Positions 60,821 to 64,000 of a stretch of DNA of 64,000 nt are shown one piece after another (within the stretch, counting starts at the first letter, position 1; each line of letters begins with the position of its first letter). The notes beneath the pieces are model-generated. The model searched no databases. It was not told the DNA's origin and was given only the letters and a program-made list of their open reading frames with translations. Source of the stretch: Alphaproteobacteria bacterium PA2 (lineage in GTDB: Bacteria; Pseudomonadota; Alphaproteobacteria; Caulobacterales; Caulobacteraceae). The translations under genes were made by a program, and so were the position numbers. The DNA is taken from assembly GCA_002256425.1 (NCBI GenBank), contig NKIZ01000001.1, positions 1,447,943-1,511,942 on the forward strand, read 5' to 3'.

Positions 60821-61438
60821 ATGTCTGTCGATAAATCCCATCTTACGGCCTTCCCCCCCAGACCCTATCAAGAGGTTCGGGCCATGGTGAAGGACGGGGA
60901 CATCCTGCTCTGCTCGGCCACCGATCCCATGTCCCGTATCATCCAGTGGGCGACCCGCAGTCCCTGGAGCCATGTCGCCATAGCCTTTCGCATGGAAGAG
61001 CTGGATCGGGTCCTGGTGCTGGAGGCGGTGGAGCGCATCGGCGTGCGGTGTATTCCACTCTCGACATTCGTCAGTCGGACCTCCGGCGGGGTCACACCCT
61101 ATCCTGGCCAGATACTGCTGGCCCGACACGCCGCCCTTGATGTCGAGGCCCTGGCCAATCCCATCGCCAGGATGTCCGGCTTTGCCTTTGACCGTCTGGG
61201 GGCGCCCTTCAGCCCCGCCGAGATCATGCGGATTGGCCTGCGCATTCTCATGGGTCGCCTTGGCCGGAACATGCCCAGGACACTGACGCCAAAGAACGAA
61301 TACATCTGCTCTGAATATGTGGCCGGTTGCTTCCAGTCCCTGGATCTGAACTTCCCTTGGGACGGCATGGGCTTTCTGGCGCCCGCCAACATCGCCGCCC
61401 ATGATGACGTTCAGCCGGTCGCCCAGGTCGCGACCTAG
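60821..61438 (+). CDS. permuted NlpC/P60-like (YiiX/YebB-type) cysteine hydrolase
   Basis: Product of 205 residues from ATG 60821 (AGGA upstream). The order of active-site motifs is permuted: the His motif WSHVAIAFRMEELDRVLV comes first and the Cys motif YICSEYVAGCF second, as in the YiiX/YebB branch of NlpC/P60 enzymes. The GDILLCSATDPMSRIIQWAT stretch is also typical. Such enzymes act on amide bonds in lipids or peptides, and several have unknown substrates. No signal peptide is seen. The last four bases overlap the end of the convergent M28-like gene. Confidence 0.72.
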   Translation: MSVDKSHLTAFPPRPYQEVRAMVKDGDILLCSATDPMSRIIQWATRSPWSHVAIAFRMEELDRVLVLEAVERIGVRCIPLSTFVSRTSGGVTPYPGQILLARHAALDVEALANPIARMSGFAFDRLGAPFSPAEIMRIGLRILMGRLGRNMPRTLTPKNEYICSEYVAGCFQSLDLNFPWDGMGFLAPANIAAHDDVQPVAQVAT

Positions 61439-62715
61439 GCCAGGGCGGCCCTTATCGCGGCCTTGAACTTCGGGACCAGCCGGTCGATCAGCGCCGGTTC
61501 CACACAGCGGGCGTCGTCCGATCTGGCATGATGGAACCGGTGCGCGCCGAAGACCCCGAAGGCTCTGGTGTAACCGGCCTTGAAGATTTCATCCAGTTCC
61601 CCGGCTGCGGCCGCGCCTGCGGCCAATGGCGCTTCAAGACCGGGCTCACCGGCAAAAACTGTTCCGAGCATCGGAACAAATTCCGTCGATCCCATGAGGA
61701 TGCGCTGGGGATCGGCGCTGGGCAGGGGGCTCAGCATCCCCATGGCGGCCTCCCGCCAGTCGCGGGCCGCAACATTGGCGCCCAGATGCACCCAGAGCGC
61801 CGTTTCACCGGGCTTTGGAGCCTCCGTCTTCAGGAAGGCGTGGGCGCCGTGATTGTCGTATTCGTGGCCGCTGGCTGAAATCAGCACGATGTTGAACCCG
61901 GGCAGGGCGCTGACCGCCCACTGGGCCAGTCTCAGCCAGACCACAACCCCGGGGCCCCTTTCCCCGCCACAGCCATACCAGCCGGACCTTGGTGTCGACA
62001 GGATCAGGGTTTTGGCGGCCCCCCGGTCCAGACGTCCGATCAGGTTGAAGGCAGGGCGCCGACCGGCGTCTCCATCCACGATCAGCGTGGCCGTATCACC
62101 CCGTGTCGCTGCATCCAGAACCGGCCGCGCCGCCGCCGGCGCCAGGACCGCCGTCGGAAGTTCGAACAACCGCCGTTCCGCCGGAACATTCAGCGCCAGG
62201 GCTTCCCCCGTAGGACCGGTGGTGACCAGGATCAGCCCGGAGGCCCGGGCGCTCACGGCTGCGCGACCGGCGGCCAGGATTTCCGGGCTGCTCGCCGATG
62301 ACCAGCGCCGATAGGGAAGGGCGGCGACGACAATGGCGCCCGGCTTCGGAAAGCCATCCAGCCGGGCCAGGGGGGCGGTAAGGCCTCCGGCGCCAGTGGT
62401 CATGACCTGGGCCTGGGGTTCCAGCTTCAGATCGAAGATTTCGCTCCTCAGCCGGGTGGAGCGCGCTGTGAAAAAGGGCACGTCGATCGCCTGCCTTCGG
62501 GTCTGATAGCCGAAGGCCTGCAATTGCCCCTCCATCCAGGCCAGGGACGCCATATCCCCGGCGCCTCCGGAGGCCTTGTCGCCGAAGCCGATATAGGTCT
62601 TCAGGATTTCGGGTGTCGGGAGATGGGGCGCCGTTGCGTCCGCCTTGTGCGGGGTCATGGCTGCTCCGGCAGCGAGCACGGAACGTCGTGTGACCTGGCC
62701 GGAATCATTGCCCAT
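61435..62715 (-). CDS. M28-like protein lacking the metal-binding residues
   Basis: Product of 426 residues with a twin-Arg-like N-terminus ([12 protein letters not shown]). The fold pattern follows M28 peptidases with a PA-type insert, but where active enzymes have the zinc residues (GHLDS, DDAS, EE) this protein reads [18 protein letters not shown] and [15 protein letters not shown]. The usual Asp-Asp pair and Glu pair are not there, so peptidase activity is doubtful. The frame is intact over full length, which argues for a kept, different role. The ATG overlaps the 3' end of the amidohydrolase gene by eleven bases. Confidence 0.6.
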   Translation of the reverse strand: MGNDSGQVTRRSVLAAGAAMTPHKADATAPHLPTPEILKTYIGFGDKASGGAGDMASLAWMEGQLQAFGYQTRRQAIDVPFFTARSTRLRSEIFDLKLEPQAQVMTTGAGGLTAPLARLDGFPKPGAIVVAALPYRRWSSASSPEILAAGRAAVSARASGLILVTTGPTGEALALNVPAERRLFELPTAVLAPAAARPVLDAATRGDTATLIVDGDAGRRPAFNLIGRLDRGAAKTLILSTPRSGWYGCGGERGPGVVVWLRLAQWAVSALPGFNIVLISASGHEYDNHGAHAFLKTEAPKPGETALWVHLGANVAARDWREAAMGMLSPLPSADPQRILMGSTEFVPMLGTVFAGEPGLEAPLAAGAAAAGELDEIFKAGYTRAFGVFGAHRFHHARSDDARCVEPALIDRLVPKFKAAIRAALA

Positions 62716-64000
62716 TGCGGATCGCTCCTCCCGTTCCGGAGACCTGAATGCCGCCCTTCAGGACCAGGGAAACACGCCTGATCGCGGTGATGTCCTGGGT
62801 CGGGTCGCCCTGGACCGCCACAAGATCTGCCAGAAGGCCGGGACGGATACGTCCAATCCTGTCCTCCATGCGAAGGATACGGGCGTCGACCGCTGTTGCG
62901 GCCAGAAGGGCGTCTACGGGGGCCATGCCTGTCTTCACCATCCAGACCAGTTCCCGGCCATTGTCCCCGTGGCGGAAAACCCCGACATCGGAGCCATTGC
63001 CGATGGTCACCCCGGCCTTGAGGGCCAGACGGAAGGCCTTGCTCGCGGTCACCATCTGGGCGGTTGGCGCAGAGGTTCCGGGAACATAGCCCTGGAAATA
63101 GGTGGAAGTGGCTTCGGTGGCGGTCAGGGTCGGAACATAGGCGACGCCCCGCTCGGCCATGAGCCTGAAGGTGGCTTCGCTGCCGCCATAGCCATGCTCG
63201 ATGGTGTCCACTCCGGCCAGTACAGCCCGGCGCATGCCCTCGTCCGAGGACGCATGGGCGGAAACCGGGCGGCCAAGTCCATGGGCCATGGACACCAGGG
63301 CGTTCAGCTCTTCCTGGGTGAAGGTCGCAGCCGTGACCCCGCCGGCGCCGACCCGATAGTCGGCATAGACCTTGATCCAGTCTGCGCCGTCCGCGGCCTG
63401 TTCGCGCACGGCCCGGGTCACCTCATCAATGCCGGAGACTTCCTGGGCGCCCTGGGGCAGGTCCCGCTCATGATTGTAGTTCCGCCGGGCCGGGCCATAG
63501 CCCCCTGTCGCGACAATGGCGCGGGTTGTGGACAGCAGCCGGGGACCTTCGATCACCCCGGCCTCTATGGCCTGTTTCAGGGCCACGTCGGCCGATCCGA
63601 CGCCTTCTGTGCCCAGATCCCGCAGGGTCGTGAACCCGGCCCGCAGGGTGTCAGTGGCAAATCGCCCGGCGCTGAGCGTCCTGGCGGCCGAAGATTCCTT
63701 GAGGACCTGATCGTCCCAGGAGGTCTCGTTGTAGGGGTGAAGGAAAAGGTGCGAGTGGGCTTCAATCAGGCCCGGCATCAGGGTCGCGCCGGGAAGGTCG
63801 ACAACCCTTGCGCCTTCCGGCGGCCTGAGGTCGGGACCGACCGCCGTAATCCAGTCGCCGGTCACGATGACGGACCATCCCGGATGGGTCACACGGTCCT
63901 CTGCGGTGAAGACCCTGTCAGGCTTCAGCAGCAGGACCTCGGCGCGGGCCTGGGATGAGGCGACCAGCAGGGCCAGGAGGGCGACGGCGGCGTGGACGGG
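62705..64000 (-). CDS. secreted metal-dependent amidohydrolase, cut by the right edge
   Basis: The frame is open to base 64000, so the start lies outside the window; the visible part is 431 residues. It begins in a signal peptide ([16 protein letters not shown], then [12 protein letters not shown]), which places it in the periplasm. The TIM-barrel metal sites are visible: [16 protein letters not shown] with the bridging Lys, [16 protein letters not shown] and NGSDVG. This matches the branch near imidazolonepropionase and Xaa-Pro dipeptidase-like amidohydrolases. GTG 63892 is a tempting but false internal start. It overlaps the M28-like gene, forming an operon. Confidence 0.82.
   Translation of the reverse strand, partial: PVHAAVALLALLVASSQARAEVLLLKPDRVFTAEDRVTHPGWSVIVTGDWITAVGPDLRPPEGARVVDLPGATLMPGLIEAHSHLFLHPYNETSWDDQVLKESSAARTLSAGRFATDTLRAGFTTLRDLGTEGVGSADVALKQAIEAGVIEGPRLLSTTRAIVATGGYGPARRNYNHERDLPQGAQEVSGIDEVTRAVREQAADGADWIKVYADYRVGAGGVTAATFTQEELNALVSMAHGLGRPVSAHASSDEGMRRAVLAGVDTIEHGYGGSEATFRLMAERGVAYVPTLTATEATSTYFQGYVPGTSAPTAQMVTASKAFRLALKAGVTIGNGSDVGVFRHGDNGRELVWMVKTGMAPVDALLAATAVDARILRMEDRIGRIRPGLLADLVAVQGDPTQDITAIRRVSLVLKGGIQVSGTGGAIRNGQ

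Noticed and set aside
63892..63892. GTG as the start of the amidohydrolase
   Set aside because: The frame continues to the window edge through a clear signal peptide, so the true start is outside.

Overview
The window is about 64 kb of GC-rich chromosome with almost no spacer DNA. Gene order and protein types point to an alphaproteobacterium of the order Caulobacterales (Caulobacter/Phenylobacterium type). The reasons are the dcw cluster followed by lpxC, bamD, recN and ligA; an FtsZ with a long Pro/Ala linker; a CtrA box and a cluster of GANTC (CcrM) sites before ftsZ; purS/purQ instead of a single large PurL; a DUF1476 (ATP synthase zeta) gene; and a dnaG-rpoD pair. The placement is inferred from gene content; no 16S gene is present. 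I saw no phage, transposon, integrase or CRISPR array.

Region 1 (1-20.2 kb) is the division and cell wall cluster, all on the + strand: rsmH (cut by the window edge), ftsL, ftsI, murE, murF, mraY, murD, ftsW, murG, murC, murB, an inserted secreted M28 peptidase, ddl, ftsQ, ftsA, ftsZ and lpxC. Most junctions overlap by 1-11 bases, so translation is probably coupled. The only long gap is the 358-base ftsZ leader, which carries six GANTC sites, one perfect TTAA-N7-TTAA CtrA box and a DnaA-like 9-mer. A strong hairpin terminator follows ftsZ.

Region 2 (20.2-26.2 kb) looks like an undescribed envelope or exopolysaccharide locus. It has a membrane-anchored NodB-type deacetylase (+), then a convergent, translationally coupled operon on the - strand: response regulator, YaiO-type outer-membrane barrel, membrane-anchored HEAT-repeat protein and a processive family 2 glycosyltransferase. 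A divergent HPt protein sits at its upstream end. This is my main candidate for a new system.

Region 3 (26.3-35.8 kb) holds bamD, recN (with a LexA-like box), ligA, a small secreted protein, dnaG and rpoD. DnaG has lost all four zinc ligands of its N-terminal domain.

Region 4 (35.8-49.6 kb) is mixed: a 2OG-Fe(II) oxygenase-like protein, an alkaline phosphatase superfamily enzyme, a 73-residue flagellar axial-like protein, a serine hydrolase, small secreted proteins, a SIMPL protein, a CAT-anticodon tRNA, a pentapeptide-repeat protein, a penicillin-acylase family enzyme, an orphan FliK-like/FhlB-like pair, the purC-purS-DUF3291-purQ operon and the DUF1476 gene.

Region 5 (49.6-64 kb) is mostly on the - strand: a secreted protein of unknown function, a Rieske oxygenase with an MFS transporter, an OGT-like TPR glycosyltransferase, a receiver protein, an M20 peptidase, a hybrid histidine kinase, a permuted NlpC/P60-like protein (+), an M28-like protein that has lost its metal ligands, and an amidohydrolase cut by the right edge.
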